From JACJVV01 sp047602755 (lineage in GTDB: Archaea > Nanobdellota > Nanobdellia > Woesearchaeales > JACJVV01): DNA of 64,000 nt. The stretch lies in the NCBI GenBank assembly GCA_047602755.1, contig JBLKOM010000004.1, positions 62,001-126,000 on the forward strand. The letters are read 5' to 3'. The notes beneath the pieces are model-generated. The model had not been told where the DNA came from and made no database searches. It worked only from the letters and a program-made list of their open reading frames with translations. The position numbers and the translations under genes were made by a program. Shown here piece by piece: positions 1 through 8,603 of the stretch. Positions within the stretch are counted from its first letter, which is position 1, and each line of letters opens with the position of its first letter.

Positions 1-173
1 ATCAAAAGAAGAACTATACCTACCATTAAGAAAATCGAAATCTGTCCCCTCTTTTTTTTAAACATTATATCAAGAAATCAGATTTTCACATTTATAAATG
101 TTTTTAATCATTATCATAGAAAAATGATAACCAAACAAATATCAAAATAAGACAAAAATCCCAATAATCAAAT

Positions 174-662
174 TTAATCTTTAGAAATAATTTCATCAAC
201 ATCTTCATCAGGTGTTGATAATCTTAATGGTTTTCTACTTTCCTCACGTAATTCAATCTGATCAACAAGAATATCAAACAATTGAGGTTCAATTTTAAGT
301 ATATCTTTATCTGTTAATATACCAACAAATTTACCTTCGTTAACAACAGGCATTCTTCTAACATTAAGATCTCTCATTTTCATAATTGCTTCAAAAATAT
401 CATTATTTGCTTCAATAGTCCGAACATTTTTTGACATAACTTCCTTAACCTTAATCTTAGTATAATCTTTATTATCAGCTAATATCTTATGAACCATGTC
501 TTGTTCAGTACATATTCCTAAAACATTATCTCCATCTACAACTAAAACTCCACCCACATCATGTTCTTTCATAGTAATAGCACAAACTGCAATAGAATCA
601 TCAGGATTAACACTAACTGGCTCATGTGTCATTGCTTCAAAAACTCTTATTCCTGTTTTCAT
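174..662 (-). CDS. CBS-domain pair protein
   Basis: The 162-residue protein is two CBS repeats, about residues 8-62 and 72-128, followed by a roughly 30-residue acidic tail. Each repeat closes with the typical T-x-x-D segment (CTEQDM and LTDKDIL). In this family such a pair forms a Bateman module that binds adenine nucleotides or SAM and controls a partner protein. No catalytic domain, DNA-binding domain or membrane segment is fused to it, so the partner is unknown. The ATG at 662 follows an AT-rich stretch with a TTTAAATTAA-like TATA element. It is likely cytosolic and monocistronic. Confidence 0.9.
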   Translation of the reverse strand: MKTGIRVFEAMTHEPVSVNPDDSIAVCAITMKEHDVGGVLVVDGDNVLGICTEQDMVHKILADNKDYTKIKVKEVMSKNVRTIEANNDIFEAIMKMRDLNVRRMPVVNEGKFVGILTDKDILKIEPQLFDILVDQIELREESRKPLRLSTPDEDVDEIISKD

Positions 663-760
663 AAAAACAAAAGAATATTATTAATTTAAAAATATTTCTT
701 AAAGATAGAATATATAAATTAAATATGAAAGAAAAAATGTAAAAAGAACAATTTCTATAT

Positions 761-1303
761 TTATACTGTAATTATTTTAATATCTAATTTTCTAAGAAAA
801 TTAGTGATATAAATTTTATAATTTCCAATATCCTGCATTTTTTCATCAATCTCAGTAACATATTTTTTAATATTCTTTTTTTGATTTTTTACAAAACAAG
901 ATAAAGATTTATCCCTAGATCTATAAGAGCAATTATCAAGAAAAGATTGAAAACTAGATTGAAAATAAGAGAATTGCTCATCATAAATTTCAACTCTACT
1001 CAAAAAAATATCAAAGTTAAGAACTAAAGAATCATCAGTTTCAGTTTTAGAAGATTCTGATAACCAAGTTGAAAATTCTCTGACAAAAATAGAATATGAA
1101 GAACGTATAGCTAAATACTGCTCGATTAATGATTGAGTATCTAAAATACGTGACAACCCATTAGAATAAGCTAAATTTAAATCAGGAATATAAGCATCTA
1201 AAGAATCAGGACTGAGTAATAATAAACCATCTTGATGATTTCTAACTTCACTTGAATTAGCAAAAAAAGATATTAATTCTTCTAAATCATTCTCAAATAC
1301 CAT
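761..1303 (-). CDS. hypothetical helical protein
   Basis: This 180-residue soluble protein is not recognised. It is acidic at its N-terminus, rich in Ser, Leu and Phe, predicted mostly helical, and has no signal peptide or membrane segment. Its C-terminal third is Lys-rich (KNQKKNIKKYVTEI). I place the start at the ATG at 1303 and not the TTG one codon earlier, because a TATA-like ACATTTAAAATAG lies about 28 nt upstream, matching the leaderless pattern of other genes here. Small orphan helical proteins of this sort recur across the window. Confidence 0.6.
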   Translation of the reverse strand: MVFENDLEELISFFANSSEVRNHQDGLLLLSPDSLDAYIPDLNLAYSNGLSRILDTQSLIEQYLAIRSSYSIFVREFSTWLSESSKTETDDSLVLNFDIFLSRVEIYDEQFSYFQSSFQSFLDNCSYRSRDKSLSCFVKNQKKNIKKYVTEIDEKMQDIGNYKIYITNFLRKLDIKIITV

Positions 1304-1378
1304 CAAGATGAAGTTATTTAGTCTATTTTAAATGTATCGAAAATTAATTAAAAAAGAATAGGACAATAAACAACAAAA

Positions 1379-2383
1379 TTAGATTATAATACCCTCAGAA
1401 GTTGATGCCTTTAAAGAATCACCAATCCCTCTTCCAATACTATAAGCACGTCCTTGCTGAGATGCTGAAAATAAATCAAATAAGCTTGTTCTTTTTCTAT
1501 ATTCAACAACGTTTACATTAAAACCAAGCTGTTCTTCAAGATAAATAATTGCTTCTTTCTTTCCACCTAGATCATCAATTAATCCTAAATCTAATCCTTG
1601 TAAACCTGTAACAAACATTCCATTTGCAAGTTCTTCAACTTCCTCAAATGACATATTACGATTTTCTGCGATCTCAGCTATAAATATGTGATGAATCTGA
1701 TTTAATTGTTCTTGAAATAATTCACGCTCAGTTCTTGTAGGTTCTCTAAATGGTGAACCAAAGTCTTTGTAATCACCTGCAACAAACCTTTGATAGCTAA
1801 CATTATAATTCTCAAGTAAACCTGAAAATTCAAGATAAGACGCAATAACACCAATACTTCCAACTAATGATAATCTATTAGCGATTACATGATCAGTACT
1901 TGAAGCTATCCAATATGCTGCACTTGTTCCAATATTTCTTACATAAGCGACTGTAGGTTTACCTAAAGATTTAATTGCAAGACTTATCTCATCAGCAGCA
2001 ACTCCACTACCACCTGGAGAATTTATTTCAAACATTATAGCTTTAATTTTTTCATCCTTTGCAAGCTTTTCTAATTGATTAACAATAGCAGTTGAAGATG
2101 TACCCTCAGAACCACTAAACAAACTTGATGAAGTTTCAGTTAATATAGGACCGTTAATTTTAATTAAAGCAACATTCCCATCAGAACTTGTAGCATAAAA
2201 ATCATCTGAAGAAGAAATAGCACCAAATAAAATACTTAATATCCCTGCAAATATCATTGCAGAAAATGCTAATAATAGTATTGTAATTATAATAAAAATC
2301 CATTTTCCAATCTTAGATTTATGACTTGTTGAATTATTTTTATTTCCTGAAAACTTAATTCCTTGATTATTTTGATTTGCCAT
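1379..2383 (-). CDS. sppA: signal peptide peptidase SppA, membrane-anchored S49 protease
   Basis: A 334-residue S49-family serine protease with one N-terminal membrane anchor (about residues 27-50). It cleaves leftover signal peptides or membrane-protein fragments using a Ser/Lys dyad. The nucleophile is the Ser of IGTSAAYWIASS, and the general-base Lys is that of AGDYKDFGSPFRE, the position used by short bacterial and archaeal SppA. The oxyanion-loop segment NSPGGSG is also present. Its length matches the short, single-domain SppA type. The ATG at 2383 is preceded by a GGTGG ribosome-binding site and lies directly behind the RDD gene, so the two are probably co-transcribed. Confidence 0.92.
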   Translation of the reverse strand: MANQNNQGIKFSGNKNNSTSHKSKIGKWIFIIITILLLAFSAMIFAGILSILFGAISSSDDFYATSSDGNVALIKINGPILTETSSSLFSGSEGTSSTAIVNQLEKLAKDEKIKAIMFEINSPGGSGVAADEISLAIKSLGKPTVAYVRNIGTSAAYWIASSTDHVIANRLSLVGSIGVIASYLEFSGLLENYNVSYQRFVAGDYKDFGSPFREPTRTERELFQEQLNQIHHIFIAEIAENRNMSFEEVEELANGMFVTGLQGLDLGLIDDLGGKKEAIIYLEEQLGFNVNVVEYRKRTSLFDLFSASQQGRAYSIGRGIGDSLKASTSEGIII

Positions 2384-2392
2384 ACGTACCAC

Positions 2393-2878
2393 CTATATTA
2401 AATCAGTTTGAACAGTTTTTGTTTTTGATAAAACTTCTAGTAATCTTTGTTTTTGTGGATTAAAATAAACCCAAGCCACATCTATTGCAAAACCAATTGG
2501 AAATACAAAAAGTAAAAATACATGTAGACTTCTTAAAAAAGATTTCTTAAAAGTCATAACAGACTTATCTAATGTAACAATGTTTATGTTAAAAAATATT
2601 TTACCGATTGAAGAAAATCTTGTTTCAATTATTGCAAAATATAATGTTGCAAATATACCCATAAAAGCTGCAATATAAATTAATGCTGATAAGCTTACAG
2701 CACCACTTGAAAATAAAGCAAGCATTTCAGTAAAACTATCATATTTAACCATTCTATTAACTAAATTATTGAATGGGAATAATATTAAAGAATTTATAAT
2801 AAAGTAATCAATTATAAATGCTAAAGAACGCTTCCATATTGGAGCTTCAACAACAATTTTTTTCAAACGATTTACCAT
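2393..2878 (-). CDS. RDD-family membrane protein
   Basis: A 161-residue protein with three to four hydrophobic segments. It starts with the family pattern of a charged helix ending in WKRSLAFIIDYFIIN, where the Arg and Asp of the RDD signature are visible. RDD proteins are polytopic membrane proteins, and some have been linked to ion transport. The start at 2878 fits a TATA box (TTTATAAAT at about 2902-2910) placed about 26 nt upstream, giving a leaderless transcript. The TTG two codons earlier is less likely. The sppA gene follows with a 9-nt gap, suggesting a two-gene envelope unit. Confidence 0.8.
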   Translation of the reverse strand: MVNRLKKIVVEAPIWKRSLAFIIDYFIINSLILFPFNNLVNRMVKYDSFTEMLALFSSGAVSLSALIYIAAFMGIFATLYFAIIETRFSSIGKIFFNINIVTLDKSVMTFKKSFLRSLHVFLLFVFPIGFAIDVAWVYFNPQKQRLLEVLSKTKTVQTDLI

Positions 2879-2901
2879 AAACAAATTTAGAATACCACTA
2901 T

Positions 2902-4074
2902 TTATAAAACTTTTTTAAGTTTAAAAAATAATTTTTGCTCTGCTGATTTTTGAATTTGACGAATCCTCTCTCTTGTAATATTAAAAATTTTACCAACCTC
3001 TGCTAAAGTTTTATCTTCACCATCAAAACCATGTCGAAGTTCAAGTATTCTAACCTCTCTATCATCTAGAACTCCAGAATAGAGTAAATCTCGTATTTTC
3101 TCATGATTATCTAACGTTTCAGAAACCTCAGAAGAATCAACTGAATTATTATCTGCAACAAAATTGATTAATTCAACATCATCATCACCAACTTTCGCAT
3201 TCAATCGACTGACCCTACGCATATTATTATATCTTTGATATTTCTTCAGTACAGACAATGAAACATTTAATCTATTTGCAACATCTTGGTCATCGGCAAC
3301 TCCAAATTCTGATTCCAGTTCTGCAACCACACGATTCATCTTTGCTAATTTATCAATCATATGTGTGGGTATTTTATAATCACTATTTCCTGCCAATGCT
3401 CTTTTTATACGTTGTCTAATCCACCATGAAGCGTATGTTGAAAATTTTCCCCTACCTGGTTCAAATCTATCGATTGCAACTCTTAATCCAATATTTCCTT
3501 CCTGATACAAATCCAGCAAATGAATTCCCCAATTTTTATATGGATTAGCAATTTTAACAACTAAACGCAAATTAGAATTGTATAATTCATCTCTTGCAGC
3601 TAAATAATTATCACGAGAATAACAATATTCGGCTACAGACTTTGTTAATTTATCTAAATCCATTCCTGTTTTTCTAGCTACTTTTCTAGGAGTTGTTTCC
3701 AATAATTTTTCAAGGCTATCACCAGCATCAATTACAATTTCAGTTGGTACATCAATTTCATCCAAAACCTCACAAGCCTTTGATTTCCAATAATGAGAAT
3801 TACCATTTGCACTAAGAATTGATTCAGCAATATAAAACAAATTTTCATGTTCTTTATTTAGTCTTTTTACATAAGGTAAATCTGAATTAGATTGTTCTAA
3901 CAACTGATGTAAACAATAACTTGTTGAGAAAACAAATTTTTTAATTAAAAATTTATTTTTTTGAATCACAGATGCTAATTCTTGCTCCCTTTGAATAGTA
4001 AGCAAATCATGTTGAGCTATTTCAGATAAATACCTTGCAATTCCCTTTTCTTGAATATCAGACCCATATACCAT
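2902..4074 (-). CDS. bacterial-type sigma-70 family RNA polymerase sigma factor
   Basis: The 390-residue protein has a complete primary-sigma layout. Region 1.2 (YLSEIAQHDLLTIQREQELA) is near the N-terminus, followed by a non-conserved insert. Region 2 includes LLDLYQEGNIGL and the promoter-melting and -10 recognition segment FSTYASWWIRQRIKRAL. Region 3 has IPTHMIDKL, and region 4 has the -35 helix-turn-helix TLAEVGKIFNITRERIRQI. In bacteria this family directs core RNA polymerase to -35/-10 promoters. The neighbourhood uses archaeal TATA promoters, and this gene itself starts at 4074, about 30 nt after an ATTTATAA box, so it appears to be transcribed by the archaeal TBP/TFB system. Its target polymerase and promoters are unknown. 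The family call is very secure; the role in this host is not. Confidence 0.93.
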   Translation of the reverse strand: MVYGSDIQEKGIARYLSEIAQHDLLTIQREQELASVIQKNKFLIKKFVFSTSYCLHQLLEQSNSDLPYVKRLNKEHENLFYIAESILSANGNSHYWKSKACEVLDEIDVPTEIVIDAGDSLEKLLETTPRKVARKTGMDLDKLTKSVAEYCYSRDNYLAARDELYNSNLRLVVKIANPYKNWGIHLLDLYQEGNIGLRVAIDRFEPGRGKFSTYASWWIRQRIKRALAGNSDYKIPTHMIDKLAKMNRVVAELESEFGVADDQDVANRLNVSLSVLKKYQRYNNMRRVSRLNAKVGDDDVELINFVADNNSVDSSEVSETLDNHEKIRDLLYSGVLDDREVRILELRHGFDGEDKTLAEVGKIFNITRERIRQIQKSAEQKLFFKLKKVL

Positions 4075-4305
4075 AACAATAAGAGTAATTGCCACCTTAT
4101 AAATATTAAGAAATATATAATAAAATTATGCATCAATAATAAATATATTAGATTGAATAAAATAATCAATGATTCTAAATTAATAGCATTTATATACTAC
4201 TTCTAGTTCCCTGAAATACAAGATATCTAAAAAGAAATCAATATATTACCATTAATCAAAAATTAATGTAACAAATATTGATAATACAAATATGGAGGTA
4301 TTAAA

Positions 4306-4635
4306 ATGTCTGAAATAGAATTAAACAATGAAAATTTTGATCAAGAAATCAATAAAGATGTTCCAATAATTGTAGATTTTTGGGCATCATGGTGTGGTCC
4401 ATGTCAAATGTTAGGTCCAGTTTTTGAAGAATTAAGCAAAGAATATGATGCAACAAAATTAAGATTTGCAAAATGTTCAACAGAAACAAGTCCAGAACCA
4501 CCTTCAAAATATGGTGTAACCGGAATTCCTTGTTTGATATTGTTCAAAAACGGCAAAGAAGTTGATAGAATCGTAGGTTTCATGCCAAAAGACGCATTAA
4601 AAGCAAAAATTGATGAAATATTAAGCAAAGCTTAA
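4306..4635 (+). CDS. trxA: thioredoxin
   Basis: A 109-residue single-domain thioredoxin with the redox motif WCGPC (Cys30 and Cys33) and the cis-proline in TGIPCLILF. It reduces protein disulfides in the cytosol. The cis-Pro is followed by an extra Cys, and another Cys lies before the TSPEP segment, both less usual for a thioredoxin. A canonical GGAGGT ribosome-binding site lies 8 nt before the ATG. The gene is flanked by a 230-base gap on its left (nothing recognisable beyond AT-rich promoter sequence) and by a T-rich tail on its right. Confidence 0.95.
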   Translation: MSEIELNNENFDQEINKDVPIIVDFWASWCGPCQMLGPVFEELSKEYDATKLRFAKCSTETSPEPPSKYGVTGIPCLILFKNGKEVDRIVGFMPKDALKAKIDEILSKA

Positions 4636-4672
4636 TTTTTTATTTTTTTATATATTAATTTTTTTATATAAT
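4634..4672 (+). terminator. T-rich termination region after thioredoxin
   Basis: Directly after the thioredoxin stop codon come three T runs (six, seven and seven T) with no strong hairpin. Archaeal RNA polymerase terminates at such oligo-T tracts. The region also lies at the end of the convergent gene at 4664, whose terminal codons overlap it. Confidence 0.5.
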
Positions 4673-6154
4673 CAATTTTATACCTCTTATTGATACACGA
4701 CAATCTGAATCACCTTTAATTCCTAACCTTGTATGAAGTAATCCAGATGTTTTGATAGTACCGGGAAAAAATGTAACTGGCCATATTTGTGTATCCCAAT
4801 CAGAATATCCACTACAACTTTCATCCTCACCTGAACCACATTGCTCAACTTGAGGTAAAACTTGACCTAAGCAAGAACTCCAACTACTATCTGACTGACA
4901 AGTATAAGTACCATTTATACAAATTCCTGTCCCTACTAAATCCTTATTCCCAGTATAACAAGGTGCAGTTTGACCTTGTGAATAAGTTAAACCATCATAA
5001 TCATTAAAACATTGAGCAATACAATTGTATGTCCCAGGTTGCCTTATATAACCTTCTCTACAACCCCACCGACAAGAATTAGTAACTTTATCATTACTAT
5101 CTACATAAACCCATGCTTGATTAAGATTTGAAGGAGACCCAAAATTAATCCAACGAGAAGATGATGATGTTGGACCATCACTAGCACAGAAATTAGCAAC
5201 ACAATCATTACCTACTCTTGTATATCCTGGCAAACAACCCCATCGACAATCTCCCTCTGGTTCTTGACTAGAACTTGGTTGCCATGATTGATCTATAGAA
5301 GTAGGAGAACCTTCATTAATCCATTTACCTGTCTGACTAGCAGGCCAAGATGAACTACATTTCCAGCAAGCACTTCCTGACACAGTTGAACCTGGTGCAT
5401 TATCAATAATACCATCACAATCATTATCCCACCCATCACAAACTTCATCAGTTGCATAACACTCTACCTGAACAAAATTATAATTTATTACAGGCCAATG
5501 ATGGTTATGAGAATCAGAAGCATAACCTATATGATGACCTAAAATTATATGAGGATTCTGAGTCGGTTGATTACAGCCTGTATATGTATTCTCAGATACA
5601 GAAAACCAATCAGGACCAGCATGATTCATTCTATAAGATTGATTAAAAATTTCAAGATTATAACCATACCAATTCATATTATTCTGACCAAGACCTCTTT
5701 GATTAAATTGATTAGCCCATAAACCACCTGGATAAACTTGAATAAACAATTGATTATTAATACCAACATCTTGCCAAACTAATCCAACTAATTCACCACA
5801 AGGACCATGAAAAACAAATCCAGCACCATTACCTCTAACATCAGAATATTGCATTGATACAGTAGCTTTAAGTCTATTTGACATTGGTAAAGGATTTACA
5901 TTATGCAATCTAGGAAACTTTTTTCCATAAGGTGCAGTTAATTCAACTACATCATAAGAATCATGTACAACAATACTGCCCTCACGAGGATCACTAACCC
6001 AATTATTTAAGTCAAGAACTGGTGATGTAAAATCATCATAAAAAACAGTAACCCATCCTGCAGAAACATAAATTATACTTAATAATAAAATAAGAAAACT
6101 AATAATAACAAACCTTTTTTTTATATAAATAAACCTATTTTTCATTTTAAACAT
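4664..6154 (-). CDS. secreted or membrane-anchored lectin-like, Cys-rich protein
   Basis: A 496-residue protein with an N-terminal hydrophobic anchor or signal segment (about residues 12-33). It is followed by a beta-rich region (about 35-235) whose opening, FYDDFTSPVLDLNNW, resembles concanavalin-fold carbohydrate-binding domains. At about 236-256 is a MopE-type metal-binding motif (VCDGWDNDCDGIIDN). The C-terminal half is Cys-rich, with two related segments of the form CRWGC.PGYTR and CRWGCREGYIR, each preceded by a SxWxNxGSP element. These suggest disulfide-stabilised extracellular repeats. The sugar or metal ligand is not known. The ATG at 6154 or 6145 could be used. It probably follows the gene at 6165 in one transcript. 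Confidence 0.7.
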   Translation of the reverse strand: MFKMKNRFIYIKKRFVIISFLILLLSIIYVSAGWVTVFYDDFTSPVLDLNNWVSDPREGSIVVHDSYDVVELTAPYGKKFPRLHNVNPLPMSNRLKATVSMQYSDVRGNGAGFVFHGPCGELVGLVWQDVGINNQLFIQVYPGGLWANQFNQRGLGQNNMNWYGYNLEIFNQSYRMNHAGPDWFSVSENTYTGCNQPTQNPHIILGHHIGYASDSHNHHWPVINYNFVQVECYATDEVCDGWDNDCDGIIDNAPGSTVSGSACWKCSSSWPASQTGKWINEGSPTSIDQSWQPSSSQEPEGDCRWGCLPGYTRVGNDCVANFCASDGPTSSSSRWINFGSPSNLNQAWVYVDSNDKVTNSCRWGCREGYIRQPGTYNCIAQCFNDYDGLTYSQGQTAPCYTGNKDLVGTGICINGTYTCQSDSSWSSCLGQVLPQVEQCGSGEDESCSGYSDWDTQIWPVTFFPGTIKTSGLLHTRLGIKGDSDCRVSIRGIKLII

Positions 6155-6164
6155 TTAATGATTC

Positions 6165-6620
6165 TCAAATCTTATCATCCTTTAATGTAAATGCACCTAA
6201 TGCTAACATTAAACCAGCAAATGCATAAAAACCATATATAATTTCATCAGGGATTGCAGGTAACGTAAAAGTAATTGCACCAAAATTATAAAGTGCAGGA
6301 ACAGTAGTAATAACAATCAAAATAATGCCAGCAAATATTGAAACAAGACCAACTGCGCCTTCTTCACCTTTAAATCCTTCTATAATTAATTCCCTCCCAG
6401 CAAAAATTGCAATTATTAAAACCAAATACTGAAATATTGGAATAGTATATGTATTAAAATTAACTAAACCAAGCCCATGTAAGAATGGAATTACACCTAA
6501 AGCAAGTAATATCAGACCATTAGCAAAATACTTCCATATCTTTGGAAGCATTAATGTCATTGTAAATACTAAAACTGCAATTACAGCAGTTACATTCATT
6601 ATAAAAGCTTCATCTATCAT
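6165..6620 (-). CDS. small polytopic membrane protein
   Basis: A 151-residue hydrophobic protein with four or five predicted membrane spans (about residues 8-27, 33-52, 58-76, 88-110 and 125-145) and a short charged loop (GFKGEEGAVG). No family is recognised. The start at 6620 lies about 25 nt after TATA-like sequence. The secreted-protein gene at 4664-6154 starts 10 nt downstream, so the pair may form an envelope operon. Confidence 0.65.
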   Translation of the reverse strand: MIDEAFIMNVTAVIAVLVFTMTLMLPKIWKYFANGLILLALGVIPFLHGLGLVNFNTYTIPIFQYLVLIIAIFAGRELIIEGFKGEEGAVGLVSIFAGIILIVITTVPALYNFGAITFTLPAIPDEIIYGFYAFAGLMLALGAFTLKDDKI

Positions 6621-6739
6621 TTATAATATATAAAAAATCGCTATTTATATACTTTGTTCCTAAATAACACTAAAAATATTAAACCAACAACTAACTTAAT
6701 AACAGACAGATTTAAAAAAGAAATAATAATCTTCTCATT

Positions 6740-7435
6740 ATGGATTTAGCAGAAAAATTAGAGCAAGAATTTGACTTGTTTAGAAGCAGAAATAGATTAA
6801 TTTCAATGACATCTAATTTTATTCCTTTTCCAACAGAAGATTTTCAAAAAATGCTAGATGAGCTTCTAATTAAAGGAATAATAAATCAACAACAAAATTT
6901 TGTAGAATTAGGACATGGGATTGGACTAAATCTTGTGATTGCATCTAACTACTTTAGAAATGTTTATGGAATTGAATTAAATAGCCATCTTGAAAAAACA
7001 ACAACACAAATAATAAAAAAATATGGTAATAAAAACAGCAATATACAACATGTATCAGGAAATTATATTACAGAAGAATTCAGACAATTACATGAAGAGA
7101 AAAAAACTCTAACATCAACACTTTGGGAAGAAGACATAACCTATCGTGCATTACAAAAACTTCATAAAGATTATACTATGCATGGTGAAGACGGATTTAA
7201 ATTATTAGATATGCCTATGAATGAATTTGATGTATTTTATGCATTTACATGGGGTGTTGAATTACCTTCAATAATTGAAAGTATTGCATTGTTTGGCAAA
7301 CACGGAAGTATTTTGTTAAATGCAACAGCAAGTAAATTTCAAGATTTAGATGAGTTCAATCAAAAGCTTGATGTTATGAGAATTGCAACAATTAATTTAA
7401 GCAGATACAATATTGATGTATACAGAAAATCTTAA
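6740..7435 (+). CDS. SAM-dependent methyltransferase-fold protein
   Basis: A 231-residue protein with a Rossmann-type methyltransferase motif I variant (NFVELGHGIGLNLVIA, about residues 53-68) and motif II acid (VYGIELN). The motif keeps the Glu/Gly spacing, but the usual D/E-x-G-x-G-x-G is altered to E-L-G-H-G-I-G, which is still functional in many families. The substrate cannot be read from the sequence. The ATG at 6740 lies about 25 nt after a GATTTAAAAAAG TATA element, so the transcript is probably leaderless. It converges on a second methyltransferase gene. Confidence 0.7.
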   Translation: MDLAEKLEQEFDLFRSRNRLISMTSNFIPFPTEDFQKMLDELLIKGIINQQQNFVELGHGIGLNLVIASNYFRNVYGIELNSHLEKTTTQIIKKYGNKNSNIQHVSGNYITEEFRQLHEEKKTLTSTLWEEDITYRALQKLHKDYTMHGEDGFKLLDMPMNEFDVFYAFTWGVELPSIIESIALFGKHGSILLNATASKFQDLDEFNQKLDVMRIATINLSRYNIDVYRKS

Positions 7436-7450
7436 AACGATAATCTAAAA

Positions 7451-8125
7451 TTATATTTTCTTGTAAATAAACATTCCTTCATAATTATCTAACAAAATAA
7501 TATCATTAGGTATAACAAAACTATCATCTTTTGTTTGAACAAATATTAACAATGCATTTTGTTTTGCAAATTCTGAAAATAAATTTAGAATATTTTGTCT
7601 TCTTTCAACCTGATAATGATACCATAAATCTGCAAAAAAATTATAGCTTGTATGTTTTACTTTTATTTTTTCTAAATCAACTCTAAAATCATCCTCATTA
7701 GAATTATTCAACATTTTTTCAATCTTAAATTTTAAAGGAAAAAAATTTTCATTCCTTAATTGTATTTTTGATACATCATAACCTTTCTCTTTCGCAAGTG
7801 CAATATTCTTAATACTCCCTTTAATGCAACCTTTAGAAAATTCAATTCCAATTGCTTTCCATCCCTGATTAGAAGCATATATCAAAATGTTACCTACACC
7901 TGAACCTAAATCTAAAAATTCTCCTTTAGGTAATACATCAAAAAAAGTTCTAAGCAAAGCCATATGTGTAAATAAAGTAGTAGAATGTGTTGTTCCATAC
8001 TGACCAAAAGCAATTCCTTTTTCATCATAATAAATAGAATCAAAATCTTGAGAAGTAGATACATCTATTTTGTATTTTACATAAATATTTGATTTCATTA
8101 ATTCATTTATTTTTGTAAATTTCAT
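7451..8125 (-). CDS. SAM-dependent methyltransferase
   Basis: A 224-residue class I methyltransferase. Motif I is EFLDLGSGVGNILIYA (about residues 92-107) and the motif II acid lies in AIGIEFSKGC. The fold and the GSGVGN pattern resemble DOT1-like and ribosomal-protein methyltransferases, but no substrate-defining motif is visible. A TATA box (TTTATATATTT) about 27 nt upstream of the ATG at 8125 indicates a leaderless transcript. It ends 16 bases from the convergent methyltransferase at 6740-7435; whether the two act together is unknown. Confidence 0.75.
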   Translation of the reverse strand: MKFTKINELMKSNIYVKYKIDVSTSQDFDSIYYDEKGIAFGQYGTTHSTTLFTHMALLRTFFDVLPKGEFLDLGSGVGNILIYASNQGWKAIGIEFSKGCIKGSIKNIALAKEKGYDVSKIQLRNENFFPLKFKIEKMLNNSNEDDFRVDLEKIKVKHTSYNFFADLWYHYQVERRQNILNLFSEFAKQNALLIFVQTKDDSFVIPNDIILLDNYEGMFIYKKI

Positions 8126-8161
8126 AATATATTACTAAAAGAAATCAAAATATATAAATTA

Positions 8162-8551
8162 TTATAAAAGAACTGGCTCAGGAACATATGGTTTCAATAA
8201 ATTTTTCTCAATTAATCTCTTAAACTCTTTCAAATCATTCTTCGGATAAAAATCAGCTTGAACTTCTTGAGCAGTTTGAGCATAATTAAAAGAAGACATT
8301 AAAATTAAATTACCTTGATAACCTTGAGCTCTCATTTGTGCAAAAACATCACCTGCATGCCTAGGTTTAATTAAATGATTAGCAATAACTAAATCAAATT
8401 CTTGTCTAGTCATATGCTCAAGTAAAGAATCACTATTATCTGCAACAGATATATTAACAGCTTCACCAGCTTCATCTGAATACAAATCAATAAACTTACC
8501 TAACATATTTACAAATATTTCACGATAATCAACTAATAATACTTCTTTCAT
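8162..8551 (-). CDS. degenerate response-regulator receiver domain
   Basis: A stand-alone 129-residue receiver-like domain. The first acidic position is present in EVLLVDY, the conserved Ser is in LILMSSF and the conserved Lys in FYPKNDLKEF. The phospho-acceptor position reads LVIANHL, with Asn in place of Asp, so phosphorylation is unlikely and it may be a pseudo-receiver that signals by binding. No histidine kinase is in the window. I place the start at 8551, because the TTTATAAA box at about 8574-8581 lies 25-30 nt upstream; the TTG at 8569 is too close to that box. Confidence 0.65.
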   Translation of the reverse strand: MKEVLLVDYREIFVNMLGKFIDLYSDEAGEAVNISVADNSDSLLEHMTRQEFDLVIANHLIKPRHAGDVFAQMRAQGYQGNLILMSSFNYAQTAQEVQADFYPKNDLKEFKRLIEKNLLKPYVPEPVLL

Positions 8552-8570
8552 ATAAATTAGAGCTAGCAAA

Positions 8571-8584
8571 CTTTTTATAAATAT
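8571..8584. promoter_or_regulatory. shared divergent TATA region
   Basis: The sequence TTTTTATAAATATA sits midway between the divergent start codons at 8551 (minus) and 8604 (plus), about 25 nt from each. TTTATAAA is self-complementary, so one box could direct TBP/TFB in either direction. Both genes would then be leaderless. Confidence 0.5.
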
Positions 8585-8603
8585 ATCGGTTTATTTAATA
8601 ACA

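Noticed and set aside
111..130. Hairpin TTATCAT/ATGATAA with 6-nt loop
   Set aside because: Seven A/T-rich pairs in such an AT-rich background are expected by chance, and no T-tract or gene end is placed to use it.
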